Origin: Clostridium sp. KNHs205 | GTDB taxonomy: Bacteria > Bacillota > Clostridia > Lachnospirales > Lachnospiraceae | Assembly: GCF_000702945.1 (NCBI RefSeq) | Contig: NZ_JNLE01000003.1 | Location: 3,147,501 to 3,211,500, forward strand | DNA: 64,000 nucleotides | Direction: 5' to 3' | Part shown: piece after piece, positions 1 through 7,942 of the stretch | How positions within the stretch are numbered: position 1 is the stretch's first letter | Layout of the letters: the number at the start of each line of letters is the position of its first letter | The notes under the pieces: model-generated | Databases searched by the model: none | Seen by the model: the letters and a program-made list of their open reading frames with translations, nothing else | What the model was told of the DNA's origin: nothing | Program-made: the position numbers and the translations under genes

Positions 1-69
1 TTCATTGTCCATCAGGTGGAAGATCCGAAAATCATCGTTTAGGTATCCAAGCTTTTCGAAGGTGCCCAT
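1..69 (-). CDS. 5' end of a minus-strand gene, possibly an AraC-type regulator (partial)
   Basis: An ATG at 69 on the minus strand opens a frame of 23 codons that runs off the left edge. An AAAGGAG ribosome site lies about 7 bases upstream. The peptide begins MGTFEKLGYLNDDF and continues with FHL. I recall this kind of N-terminus from cupin/AraC-type regulators of Lachnospiraceae, but 23 residues cannot prove it. The start and ribosome site are clear; the family is a guess. Its upstream region holds a G-rich tract and a long palindrome. Confidence 0.5.
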   Translation of the reverse strand, partial: MGTFEKLGYLNDDFRIFHLMDNE

Positions 70-108
70 GTTTGTACTCCTTTATAGGGGGGGATATGTA
101 GTGGTGAA

Positions 109-127
109 GGGTGGGGTGGGGTGGGGG
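109..127 (+). other. G-quadruplex-forming tract
   Basis: Four G runs of 3, 4, 4 and 5 bases are separated by single T residues. This is the tight-loop pattern that fits the consensus for a very stable G-quadruplex. A run of seven Gs lies just before it (about 87-93). It sits 40 bases upstream of the minus-strand start at 69, so the transcript of that gene would carry the C-rich strand. Such a run is striking in an AT-rich spacer. Confidence 0.6.
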
Positions 128-140
128 AACGGACGGACGG

Positions 141-350
141 TAATTTGTGCAAAACAGAAAGGATTCATGCTTCATTCCAATGTATAAGAAGTCCTAATTC
201 TCGGAATCGATTGCGCTGGGCATATAATCAAACAGATAACTCGCTGCGCTCAAACAATCTGCTTGATTATATAGCGCAATCGATTCCGAGAAAAGGACTT
301 CTAATACATTTCCATAGGCGCATTCATCCTTTCTGTTTTACACAAATTGC
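141..350. repeat. Long imperfect palindrome (~95-bp arms)
   Basis: The left arm (about 141-237) and right arm (about 257-350) are near-perfect reverse complements. They share the blocks AATTTGTG, AAACAGAAAGGAT, AGAAGTCCT, TCTCGGAATCGATTGCGC and ATATAATCAA. The loop is about 19 bases (238-256). Open frames within it are by-products of the symmetry. It resembles a dispersed palindromic element or MITE-like unit, but no transposase gene or clear target duplication is visible. Confidence 0.8.
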
Positions 351-519
351 CTGAAATCGGTAGTGTAACTTTGCTTTTTTGATTATATCAATTGTTATTT
401 TATGTATATTATTAGCTTATGGGTGTTAATCCTTGATTTTGTGATGAGCTTTAATTGCGTAAAAAATTATTTTATATAAAGATTTAGGTTTGGTTTCATG
501 GTTTTGGTTTCCATATACT

Positions 520-810
520 CACAAGGTTTTAGCTTTTATATAAAGGTTTTGATTTAGCCATAAGTCTTTCGAGTCTTTCAGTTTGGTCGTCATAAAATTT
601 AGCTTATAATAAAGTTCGGATTTTAGCCATAAAATTTAACTTTTTAGTAAGTTCGAATTTTGGTCATAAAATTTAGTTTTTATTAAAGTTCGGGTTTTAG
701 TCATAAAATTTAGCTTTTTAGTAAGTTCGAATTTTGGTCATAAAATTTAGTTTTTATTATAGTTCGGTTTGGCCACAAGATTTAGCTTCTATAACATGGT
801 TTTATTTTTG
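520..810. repeat. 37-bp tandem repeat array, about 8 units
   Basis: Well-kept units start at 591, 628, 665, 702 and 739 with a 37-base period. Each begins CATAAAATTTAG and contains AGTTCG followed by TTTTGG or TTTTAG. Degenerate units flank them at 520, 559 and 774. Odd and even units alternate between a CTTTTTAGTAAG and a TTTTTATTAAAG core, suggesting duplication in pairs. Spacers are absent, so this is not a CRISPR array. From 811 to 1255 I see only AT-rich sequence and no supported gene. Confidence 0.8.
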
Positions 811-1255
811 TATTTATAGACTGGGTTTTTGTAAAATTGTTGCATCTTTTATGAAGGATTAGCTGTTGGAGCTGTATTATCATTCATCAGAAACCTAAGT
901 ACTATAGTTACACTTACTATGTATATATCATAAAATACAGGTGCTATGTTAACTGAAATCAGCAGCATAATCCGAGTGTATGATTTTTTTATAGTATACA
1001 GCACTATCTGCAATATTGAAAGCATTATAATAATATTTTCATAAAATAATGTTTTGTATAATGTATAAAAAGGTGAATAAATGACCTGTTTTAAGTAACA
1101 CATAGTGAAAATTTCGATAGAATAAACATATAGGTTGAAATAAGATTTTATTTCTTTTCATGAAAATTATTGATTTAGGGATTAGGCAATCGGAAAGAGA
1201 TAATAGCAATTCAACTGAAATAACTCAAAGATATTCAAAATCAGGAGGTATAATT

Positions 1256-2143
1256 ATGTCACTTAACGGTGTATGGCTGCCCATTATAACACCCTTTTCT
1301 GAAGGGAAGATAGACTATAAATCCTATGAAAGGCTCATCAATCATTATGCAGAAACCGGAATCTCCGGCTTTATCCCCTTTGGGACTACCGGCGAGATAC
1401 CAACGATCAGCGAATATGAATTTGAGGAAATGATGGATAAGACTCTGGAATATAACAGAGGGCGCCTGCCAATCTACGCCGGTATAGGAGGTAACTGCAC
1501 AGCTAACGTGGCGAAAAGAGCTAAACTGGCTGAGAAATATAAGATTGAAGGTATTCTGTCCGTCTGTCCTTATTATAACAAGCCGAACCAGAATGGAATT
1601 TATGCTCATTTTAAAAGCCTTGCAGAGGAAACTTCTTTAAATATTATCATTTATAATATCCCATACCGTACAGGTGTTAATATTACCAATGATACGCTCT
1701 ACAAACTGGCTGAATTTAAGAATATCGTTGGCTTGAAAGATTCCTGCGGAGACATTAAGCAGACGATGAATCTTTTACTGAATCCACCAGAGAATTTCTC
1801 CATACTGACAGGAGAGGACCTGCTGTTTTATCTTACCCTAACCCTTGGTGGTGCAGGTGGTATTATGGCTTCAGCTCATACAAACACAGAAAAGTTTGTA
1901 AAAATATTCAAGGATATCAAAGCAAACAATGCAGAAGAAGCGCTTGTTACCTGGAAGGAAATCTATCCTTTAATTCCACTGCTTTTTGAAGAGCCTAATC
2001 CTGCTCCTATTAAATATTGCTTAAATCAAATCGGTCTGATTGATTCCCCTGAACTTAGACTTCCCCTAACAGAAATCTCTGATGATTTAAAGGTTAAGAT
2101 TGACAAGGTGTTTAAAAAAGAAAGTTCCATAAAAATAGCTTAA
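1256..2143 (+). CDS. dapA: 4-hydroxy-tetrahydrodipicolinate synthase (DapA family)
   Basis: This class I aldolase of 295 residues should condense pyruvate with aspartate semialdehyde, the first committed step of lysine and diaminopimelate synthesis, in the cytoplasm. Catalytic residues fall at the canonical positions: Thr44-Thr45 in FGTTGE, Tyr107 in PYYNKP, Tyr133 and Arg138 in YNIPYRTG, and the Schiff-base Lys161 in VGLKDS. The start at 1256 has AGGAGG about 7 bases upstream; an in-frame ATG at 1160 lacks a ribosome site. The gene stands alone, with no other lysine genes and no recognisable lysine riboswitch. A related aldolase of the NAL/DHDPS superfamily is possible, but Arg138 favours DapA. 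Confidence 0.85.
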   Translation: MSLNGVWLPIITPFSEGKIDYKSYERLINHYAETGISGFIPFGTTGEIPTISEYEFEEMMDKTLEYNRGRLPIYAGIGGNCTANVAKRAKLAEKYKIEGILSVCPYYNKPNQNGIYAHFKSLAEETSLNIIIYNIPYRTGVNITNDTLYKLAEFKNIVGLKDSCGDIKQTMNLLLNPPENFSILTGEDLLFYLTLTLGGAGGIMASAHTNTEKFVKIFKDIKANNAEEALVTWKEIYPLIPLLFEEPNPAPIKYCLNQIGLIDSPELRLPLTEISDDLKVKIDKVFKKESSIKIA

Positions 2144-2152
2144 TAAAATAGA

Positions 2153-2253
2153 ACCGCAAACAACCAGTAAGTGAAGTTAACTCCTTTTTAATAGACTCAT
2201 TTTGTCTGACACAAGAAAGTTAATCTTATGGATAGGCTGTTTGCGGTTTTTTT
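2153..2253 (+). terminator. Terminator-like hairpin after dapA
   Basis: ACCGCAAACA at 2153 pairs with TGTTTGCGGT near 2238-2247, followed by a T run. The loop is unusually long (about 75 bases) and may hold further structure. It also lies between dapA and the converging kinase gene. Confidence 0.55.
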
Positions 2254-2284
2254 ATGCAGTTCTATAGGTTATCACTCTTCGTAT

Positions 2285-3088
2285 TTAAAAGTCTGACAAT
2301 AGCTGATGCAGCCAGTCTTTTTCAAGTTTCGATACATCTGTTTCACTTGAATTGTTATCGTATAATCTTCTTGCAGCAACCAGAGGCAGGCACTTTAGGA
2401 CTTGCGTGCTATTGATGCCTGATAGTTGACAATAATGAGATAAATACTCCTCTACAAACAGGGTAAATAGTTCAGAAGCTTCTTTTCCCAGCAGATGCTT
2501 GACCACAGGAGAATTAAGAGTCAGGTATGTCCAGGCAACATCCAGTACAGGATTCCCGGAACAGGCACCATTCCAGTCTATGACGGTATAGTCACCAGCT
2601 TCACCGATGATATTCAGTGGTTGATAATCACCATGGCAAAGCTTGGTCTCAGTAGGAATGCTATCCAGCAGCTCCAATAAAGTATCTGATTTAGCTCCTA
2701 AAATGCTACTTAATCCTGTAATACGGTTATAAAAGAATTCATATTGTTTGGGCAGTTCGATTATGGTTTCCATATGTATATCATAATGCATCTTAGCAAA
2801 TTTCTGTGCTAATTCTTTCTCATAAATTCCTCTTAACAGCGGTTCGGCTAGTATATTGCCTGGTTTACGCTCATATATTAATGCACTTTTACCGTCTATA
2901 GTTATTGAATCAATGAGTTTGGGTATATTTAAGAAAGTTTTATTTAATAATTTTCCTATATACTCCTCATGGTTTATAGTACCATCGGATATATGAGGTT
3001 TATAAATCTTTATCACCTCATTATCACCCCATTCATGTACATCTGACGTACCGCCGCTTCCTATCAGTTTCCCAATCTGTTTTTCCAT
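2285..3088 (-). CDS. Aminoglycoside phosphotransferase (APH)-family small-molecule kinase
   Basis: A 267-residue protein with the eukaryotic-kinase-like APH fold. It shows a glycine-rich N-terminal loop (LIGSGGTSDVHEW), a VIKIYKP lysine strand, the catalytic-loop HGDYQPLN near residue 155 and a metal-binding VIDWNG. Family members phosphorylate antibiotics, choline, fructosamine or other small alcohols; substrate cannot be told from sequence, so resistance should not be assumed. I prefer the ATG at 3088, which has GAGG 5 bases upstream, over the GTG at 3094. The gene is monocistronic and converges with dapA. Confidence 0.75.
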   Translation of the reverse strand: MEKQIGKLIGSGGTSDVHEWGDNEVIKIYKPHISDGTINHEEYIGKLLNKTFLNIPKLIDSITIDGKSALIYERKPGNILAEPLLRGIYEKELAQKFAKMHYDIHMETIIELPKQYEFFYNRITGLSSILGAKSDTLLELLDSIPTETKLCHGDYQPLNIIGEAGDYTVIDWNGACSGNPVLDVAWTYLTLNSPVVKHLLGKEASELFTLFVEEYLSHYCQLSGINSTQVLKCLPLVAARRLYDNNSSETDVSKLEKDWLHQLLSDF

Positions 3089-3317
3089 AAACACCTCAAC
3101 AAGTTATATTTTTTGATAATACAGTTTAAAAATTCCTTCCATATTCAATATTAAATTAAAACATAGAACTACGCCATATTTATTTTCTGTAAAATTAAGG
3201 AAGACAGGACAACCGGCTTGCAGGCTTTTAGGTCTATAGTAGTGTTTGCCTTTTACTGTAAATACAAAAAAGTATCAGGGTATTTAAAAAAGTTATTCTA
3301 CTTAATATTGGTAGTCA

Positions 3318-3347
3318 TTGACTTGTTTCTTACTCCTAAGGTAGTAT
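3318..3347 (+). promoter_or_regulatory. Candidate promoter for the TrmB remnant and ProC-like gene
   Basis: TTGACT at 3318-3323 and TAGTAT at 3342-3347 with an 18-base spacer, about 27 bases before the ATG at 3374. The rest of the 3089-3373 spacer is AT-rich with nothing else recognised. Confidence 0.45.
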
Positions 3348-3373
3348 ATAGATAAATATTTAAAGGAGCTATT

Positions 3374-3553
3374 ATGAACGATATAATACTTAAATTGACA
3401 CAGTTTGGATTTTCTACTTATGAAGCAAAAGCCTATCTTGCACTTCTCCAAAAAAATCCGGCTATCGGCTATGAAGTGAGCAAAATTGCGAAAATCCCTG
3501 ATGCAATGTGCCAGAGGAATGAAATTATATCCTATTTAATACAAGCTCGATGA
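3374..3553 (+). pseudogene. Truncated TrmB-type regulator remnant
   Basis: A 59-codon frame with AAAGGAGC upstream. Its first ~43 residues match the start of TrmB winged-helix regulators: LTQFGFSTYEAKAYLALL, then a GYEVSKIAKIPD recognition-helix stretch. Homology seems to end abruptly there. The last ~16 residues (MCQRNEIISYLIQAR) do not follow the family and the rest of the ~250-residue protein is missing. An internal deletion is likely. The stop precedes the next gene by only 6-15 bases, so translation may be coupled to the ProC-like gene. It could still be expressed as a small DNA-binding peptide. Confidence 0.6.
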
Positions 3554-3568
3554 AAGGAGTTGTGGATT

Positions 3569-4423
3569 TTGTTAAGTAATGATTGGATTATACTGAATAA
3601 TCTAAAAATCGGAATTGTAGGATGCGGTCATTTGGGACAAGCAATTGCGAACTCACTGATTGACAGGGGGCTCGAGAGAAAGAATCTGTTAATTTCCTAC
3701 AGAGATAATCCCCGCACTTATGAAATGCTTAATGCCCAGGGATTAACCCCATGTCTTTCAACAAACCAGGAAATATTCCAGGAAGCGGGGATTATTTTAA
3801 TCACCATAAAGCCTCAGGATATTACTGGATTGATAAATATCCCCATATCGGAAAAAGCACTTGTTGTTTCCTGTATGGCGGGTGTATCCGCAGAATTGCT
3901 GTATCAAATATTAGACATAAATGTATACCGTATGATGTTTAGTGGTCCAGATACTGTAGTGTCTGAAAAAGGTGTAGCGGCCATGTTTCCAGAGCATGAA
4001 CATTTGAAGATGTTGCTGCGATGCATGAATTTAACGCATATTAAAACAATAACAGAAGATAATTTAGATGTCTTTACTGCTGGTGTCTGTATGCCCGCGG
4101 CAATTTTAACAACAAAAAACCCAGGGCAGCAACAAGAAGCTATTGATAAAATCGGGAAAGAATATCCCCTGCTTTCTGAACTTTATCTATGGGCTATAAA
4201 GATTCTGCCTTGTTTTCAGAATAATATCGAGAAAGAAGGTTATGTCGCCAGGATGATTACGAAAGGGGGGATAACAGAGGCAATTACCAATAGCCTGATG
4301 GCGGGAGAACCGCTTGATATTGCATTGCGAAAAGGGATAAATCAGACGCAGGAGATTTCAAAAGGTATCCAACAGTCCCTCACCAATCATTTACATGGAA
4401 TGTCTGGAATCAAAACAATTTAG
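3569..4423 (+). CDS. Pyrroline-5-carboxylate reductase-like (ProC-family) protein
   Basis: A 284-residue NAD(P)-dependent reductase. The N-terminal Rossmann motif is IGIVGCGHLGQAIA, followed by ITIKPQD, SCMAGVS and a C-terminal ITKGGITEAI. The last matches the proline-reductase dimer-domain signature in which a TxGG motif contacts substrate. True ProC has TSPGGTT there, so substrate may differ. The start is unclear: AAAGGAG ends at 3559, giving 9 bases to the TTG at 3569; the TTG at 3560 abuts the ribosome site. It follows a TrmB remnant and converges with the sugar kinase operon. Confidence 0.7.
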   Translation: MLSNDWIILNNLKIGIVGCGHLGQAIANSLIDRGLERKNLLISYRDNPRTYEMLNAQGLTPCLSTNQEIFQEAGIILITIKPQDITGLINIPISEKALVVSCMAGVSAELLYQILDINVYRMMFSGPDTVVSEKGVAAMFPEHEHLKMLLRCMNLTHIKTITEDNLDVFTAGVCMPAAILTTKNPGQQQEAIDKIGKEYPLLSELYLWAIKILPCFQNNIEKEGYVARMITKGGITEAITNSLMAGEPLDIALRKGINQTQEISKGIQQSLTNHLHGMSGIKTI

Positions 4424-4449
4424 CCGGCAGGGATGTTCCTTTGAGAATT

Positions 4450-4520
4450 TTGCCGATTTTGTGTGCTAAAAGCAAACTATTTTTGTGCGGTTATAGCACA
4501 CAAATTGGCAATGTGTTTTT
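4450..4520. terminator. Bidirectional terminator between converging genes
   Basis: TTGCCGATTTTGTGTGCTA (4450-4468) pairs with TAGCACACAAATTGGCAA (4494-4511), a stem of about 18 pairs, followed by TGTGTTTTT. It serves the ProC-like gene on the plus strand and possibly the sugar kinase operon that ends at 4572. Confidence 0.75.
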
Positions 4521-4571
4521 GAAGCTTATTACAGCAACATTGTTTAAATACAACGTCAGGTTTTTTAATCT

Positions 4572-6059
4572 TCAAGTTGTACTATTTAACAGCATCTCAA
4601 CAGCCTTTTTCCAGCCCTGATATTTTAAGCTTCTTTCTGCTTCCTCCATTTTCGGCAGGTAATACACGCCGTTGCTCTTTTCTTCAAGGTCCTTCAAATC
4701 ATAGAAGCCGTATGAACTTCCAGCCATATAAGCAGCTCCGGCTGCTGATAATTCCTCGGTATCCGATACACGGACAGGAAGGTTGGCGATATCACTTTGA
4801 AACTGCATTAGAGAAGAATTTCTGGTGGGACCGCCGTCCACCTTTAGTTCTCTGAGCTCTATTGAGGATTCCTCCAGTATGACTTTTACAACATCCGTAA
4901 TCTGATAAGCAATGGAATCCAAAGCAGCTTTTACCAGCTCAGCTTTACCGGTGGTGCGGGTCATACCATAGAATATGGCGGATACATCGTTTTTCATATA
5001 GGGGGCACCAAGTCCTGAGAAAGCAGGAACAAGAACGGTTTGGTCGGCAGGATTGGCGAGGACTGCAAGGGATTCTGCTTCGGAAGTCTCCTGTATCAGC
5101 TTCAAATCATTCTTTAACCAGGCTATTACAGCACCAGTGTAATTGATATTTCCTTCCAGTACATATTCAGCCTTACCGTTTCTTTTCCAGGCCAGGGAAG
5201 TTGCAATCCCCTTTTGACTGAAGACTGGTTCTGTCCCTATGTTCATCATAATAGAAGAACCGGTGCCATAGGTGGCTTTTGCCATGCCTTTATGATGGCA
5301 GAACTGACTGAACAGAGCACTGTGGGAATCCCCCATTACACTATGAATAGGAATCGGTGTATCCAGATAACCTGAGAAATCAGTTTCTCCGTATAAGGCA
5401 TCAGAGTCGCAGACTTCTGCCAGACACTTGCTGTTTAAACCAAACAATCCGCAGATTTCTTCATCCCAGCTTAAGGTGCTGACATTAAAAAGCTGGGTCC
5501 TGGAGGCGTTTGAATAGTCTGTTTTAAAATTGCGGGTTTTTGTAAGATTGTATATCAGCCAGCTATCCATATTTCCGTAGCAGAGGGTACCGGCTTCGGA
5601 TTTTTCTTTGGCATCTTTTACATTCTGAAGTATCCAGGCTATTTTGGCTGCGGAATAGTAGGGGGAGAGGGGCAAACCTGTACGGCTTTGTATGAACGCT
5701 CTCCGGGAATTCAATGCCTCGCAGATTCCAGCGCCTCTGGCGCACTGCCAGACAATGGCATTGCAGACCGGTTTTCCGGTTTCTCTATCCCAGGCAACGG
5801 CTGTTTCCCGTTGATTGGTGATGCCGATACATAAAATATCGGATTTGCTGATACCGGTTTTTTCAACAACAGCTTTGACGGCAGAGAGGGTATTGTTATA
5901 GATCTGAACGGGATCATGCTCCACCCATCCAAAGCTGTTGATCAGCTGGTCATGAGAAAAATCGCTTCTTCCCAGTACCTTTCCGTCTTTGTCAAAAAGC
6001 AAGGCTTTGGTTCCCTGGGTACTCTGGTCTATACTTAATATATATTTATCTGACATCAT
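4572..6059 (-). CDS. FGGY-family carbohydrate kinase
   Basis: A 495-residue kinase of the glycerol/xylulose kinase family. It has SIDQSTQGTKAL near the N-terminus (phosphate-binding loop), GITNQRETAVAWD and NAIVWQ near residues 80-105, and a C-terminal KVDGGPTRNSSLMQFQSD ending in a GAAYMAG adenosine loop. Sequence features lean to glycerol kinase. Its place as the last gene after an isomerase and a split transketolase argues for a ketose (pentulose or branched tetrulose) as substrate. The start overlaps the transketolase C-subunit gene by 14 bases, so translation is coupled. Overall reaction (ATP-dependent sugar phosphorylation) is firm; substrate is inferred. Confidence 0.8.
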   Translation of the reverse strand: MMSDKYILSIDQSTQGTKALLFDKDGKVLGRSDFSHDQLINSFGWVEHDPVQIYNNTLSAVKAVVEKTGISKSDILCIGITNQRETAVAWDRETGKPVCNAIVWQCARGAGICEALNSRRAFIQSRTGLPLSPYYSAAKIAWILQNVKDAKEKSEAGTLCYGNMDSWLIYNLTKTRNFKTDYSNASRTQLFNVSTLSWDEEICGLFGLNSKCLAEVCDSDALYGETDFSGYLDTPIPIHSVMGDSHSALFSQFCHHKGMAKATYGTGSSIMMNIGTEPVFSQKGIATSLAWKRNGKAEYVLEGNINYTGAVIAWLKNDLKLIQETSEAESLAVLANPADQTVLVPAFSGLGAPYMKNDVSAIFYGMTRTTGKAELVKAALDSIAYQITDVVKVILEESSIELRELKVDGGPTRNSSLMQFQSDIANLPVRVSDTEELSAAGAAYMAGSSYGFYDLKDLEEKSNGVYYLPKMEEAERSLKYQGWKKAVEMLLNSTT

Positions 6060-6987
6060 TCATTAGCTCCATTGCAGTTTTTATGATACCTTCTTTGTTA
6101 AGTCCATAGTAGTCAAATACTTCAGGGGATTTACCTGAGACAGCAGGTTCATCGGGAAGTGCCAGGTTTATAACCTTTTTAGGGCAGTTAGCGGAAATGA
6201 GCTGACTAACCAGTGAGCCCAGCCCTCCATAGATTGAATGTTCCTCTATGGTGATTACGGCTTTTGCATTGGCTGCTGCTTTTAACAGTGCATCTTTGTC
6301 AAGAGGTTTTATGCAGTACATGTCAAGAAGTGTTGCTGATATGCCCTGTTCTTTTAAGGTCTTAACGGCGTCAAAGGCAATACTCACCATTTCGCCGCAG
6401 GCGATAATTGCAAGATCTGTTCCTTCTGACAGTACAGTCGCTTTATCTAATGTAAAAGGTGTCTCTTCTTCGGAATAAATGTCTGCAACAGGATTTCTGC
6501 CAACTCGTACATATGCAGGTTTGTTATCTTCCAATAATGCCTTTATCAGGCATTTGGTCTGATGTCTGTCACTGGGCAGATAGACTCTCATGTTGGGAAT
6601 GGTACCCATGGAAGCAATATCCTGGTTGGAATGGTGGGTCATACCAAGGGAGCCGTAGCTGATGCCTCCGCTGATGCCGATAAGGGTTACATTTGTATTG
6701 GAATAGCCAACATCAACCTTTGCCTGTTCCATGCTTCTTGTTGAGAGGAAGCAGGCCGGAGAAGCTGCAAATACTTTCTTGCCAGTTTTTGCAAGGCCTG
6801 CGCTGATACTGACAAGATTCTGTTCTGCAATACCGACCTCAATGAATTGCTCCGGATAGGTATTGGCATATTCGGCCAGAGAAGCTGAACCTCTGGAGTC
6901 GCTGCACAGTACGAAGATATCCTTGTCCGCAGCAGCTTTCTCTACTAAAACGTCACAGATTGCCTGTCTATTGGGAATCTTATTCAT
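6046..6987 (-). CDS. Transketolase, C-terminal subunit
   Basis: A 313-residue beta-type subunit holding the pyrimidine-binding and C-terminal domains of transketolase. Key motifs are the catalytic-Glu FIEVGIAEQN near residue 55, SYGSLGMTHHSNQD in the substrate channel and a YVRVGRNP strand. It needs the N-terminal subunit encoded just upstream (8-base overlap). Split transketolases commonly serve special sugar pathways; one described case acts on D-apulose 4-phosphate. Here the downstream FGGY kinase would supply the phosphorylated ketose. The neighbours, not the sequence, suggest it is not the housekeeping transketolase. Confidence 0.88.
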   Translation of the reverse strand: MNKIPNRQAICDVLVEKAAADKDIFVLCSDSRGSASLAEYANTYPEQFIEVGIAEQNLVSISAGLAKTGKKVFAASPACFLSTRSMEQAKVDVGYSNTNVTLIGISGGISYGSLGMTHHSNQDIASMGTIPNMRVYLPSDRHQTKCLIKALLEDNKPAYVRVGRNPVADIYSEEETPFTLDKATVLSEGTDLAIIACGEMVSIAFDAVKTLKEQGISATLLDMYCIKPLDKDALLKAAANAKAVITIEEHSIYGGLGSLVSQLISANCPKKVINLALPDEPAVSGKSPEVFDYYGLNKEGIIKTAMELMNDVR

Positions 6988-7801
6988 TTGCTTCTGCCTC
7001 CTTTGCTGCTAATTCTGCCACTGCTTTTTCGTACTCTTCGGCGGTGGGAACCTTATGATGCCAGGCGGGATTGCTCTCCATAAAAGATACGCCGTAGCCT
7101 TTAATGGTATCTGCGATAATTACCGTAGGTTTCCCTTTTGTATTTCTGGCTGCTTCAAAGGCCCTGTCAAGAGCTGTAATATCGTTGCCTGTTGCATGGA
7201 TCACATGCCAGCCAAAGCTTTCCCATCTTAAATCCTGGGAATCCTGGGACATAACCTTTTCGGTACTTCCGGAGATCTGCAGGCGGTTACGGTCAACTAC
7301 TGCACAAAGGTTATCCAATTTGTAATGACCGGCTGCCATAGCACCTTCCCAAACGGAACCTTCTGCCAGCTCTCCGTCACCCATTACTGTATATACCCGG
7401 TTGCTGCCGCCGGATTTCTGCACACCTAAGGCGATACCGACACAGACGGAAAGACCGTGGCCCAAGGAGCCGGAATTCATCTCGATTCCATTGATCTTGT
7501 TATTGGGATGACCTATGTATTTGCTGCCAAACTGGGAATAGGAGAGCAGGTCTGCTTTCGGAAAGAAACCTCTGTCGGCAAGTACCGCATAGAGGGCCTC
7601 TACAGAGTGGCCTTTGCTCAGGATAAAATAATCTCTTAAAGGGTCCTTTGTCAGCTCGGGGGATATATTCATCTGCTTATAATAAAGGGTTACAAGGATA
7701 TCCATTACTGAAAAGTCCCCGCCCATATGTCCGGTTCCAGCTCGGTAAATCATATCCAGTACGTCTTTTCTAAGCTGAAAGGATTTCTGTGTTAAATTCA
7801 T
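6980..7801 (-). CDS. Transketolase, N-terminal subunit
   Basis: A 273-residue thiamine-diphosphate-binding subunit. It shows GTGHMGGDFS, KGHSVEALYAVL, GSLGHGLSV and the cofactor/Mg motif GDGELAEGSVWEGAM with a following NRLQISG. The start at 7801 is chosen because GAGG lies 5 bases upstream; the GTG at 7813 overlaps that ribosome site. Together with the C subunit it completes one transketolase. It lies 141 bases after the isomerase gene, and that gap contains two competing hairpins that could tune its expression separately from the isomerase. Confidence 0.88.
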   Translation of the reverse strand: MNLTQKSFQLRKDVLDMIYRAGTGHMGGDFSVMDILVTLYYKQMNISPELTKDPLRDYFILSKGHSVEALYAVLADRGFFPKADLLSYSQFGSKYIGHPNNKINGIEMNSGSLGHGLSVCVGIALGVQKSGGSNRVYTVMGDGELAEGSVWEGAMAAGHYKLDNLCAVVDRNRLQISGSTEKVMSQDSQDLRWESFGWHVIHATGNDITALDRAFEAARNTKGKPTVIIADTIKGYGVSFMESNPAWHHKVPTAEEYEKAVAELAAKEAEANE

Positions 7802-7822
7802 TTTGTACCTCACAATCCGCCG

Positions 7823-7882
7823 TTCTATCGGCCTTAATCCGATAGAAGTTAAAAGGAGAAAGCGGCTATTTAACTTCTATCG
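7823..7882 (-). promoter_or_regulatory. Alternating intercistronic hairpins before transketolase
   Basis: On the minus-strand transcript three segments come in order. Arm 1 is the complement of 7869-7882, arm 2 the complement of 7840-7853 and arm 3 the complement of 7823-7831. Arms 1 and 2 pair perfectly over 14 bases (CGATAGAAGTTAAA). Arms 2 and 3 also pair perfectly, over 9 bases (CCGATAGAA). Both helices use the same central bases, so only one can form. Arm 3 ends about 20 bases before the transketolase start. Neither hairpin has a T run, so a role in mRNA processing or translation is more likely than termination. Confidence 0.55.
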
Positions 7883-7942
7883 AAGTGAAAATGTTCTGTC
7901 ATTGTTCGTAATATTTCTGTGAGAAGGGGGAATTCTTATAGA

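Noticed and set aside
121..354. 77-codon open frame over the long palindrome
   Set aside because: Both arms of the palindrome are translated as mirror images; no ribosome site or family resemblance.
520..810. CRISPR array
   Set aside because: Units are contiguous 37-mers with gradual divergence and no unique spacers; no cas genes nearby.
849..1103. 84-codon hydrophobic frame on the minus strand
   Set aside because: AT-rich spacer, no ribosome site before its ATG, no recognisable family; hydrophobicity follows from base composition.
1100..1255. Lysine riboswitch before dapA
   Set aside because: Spacer is short and AT-rich; I could not find the conserved stems of that element.
2285..3088. 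Antibiotic resistance gene
   Set aside because: Only the general APH fold is visible; many members act on metabolites, so resistance is not supported.
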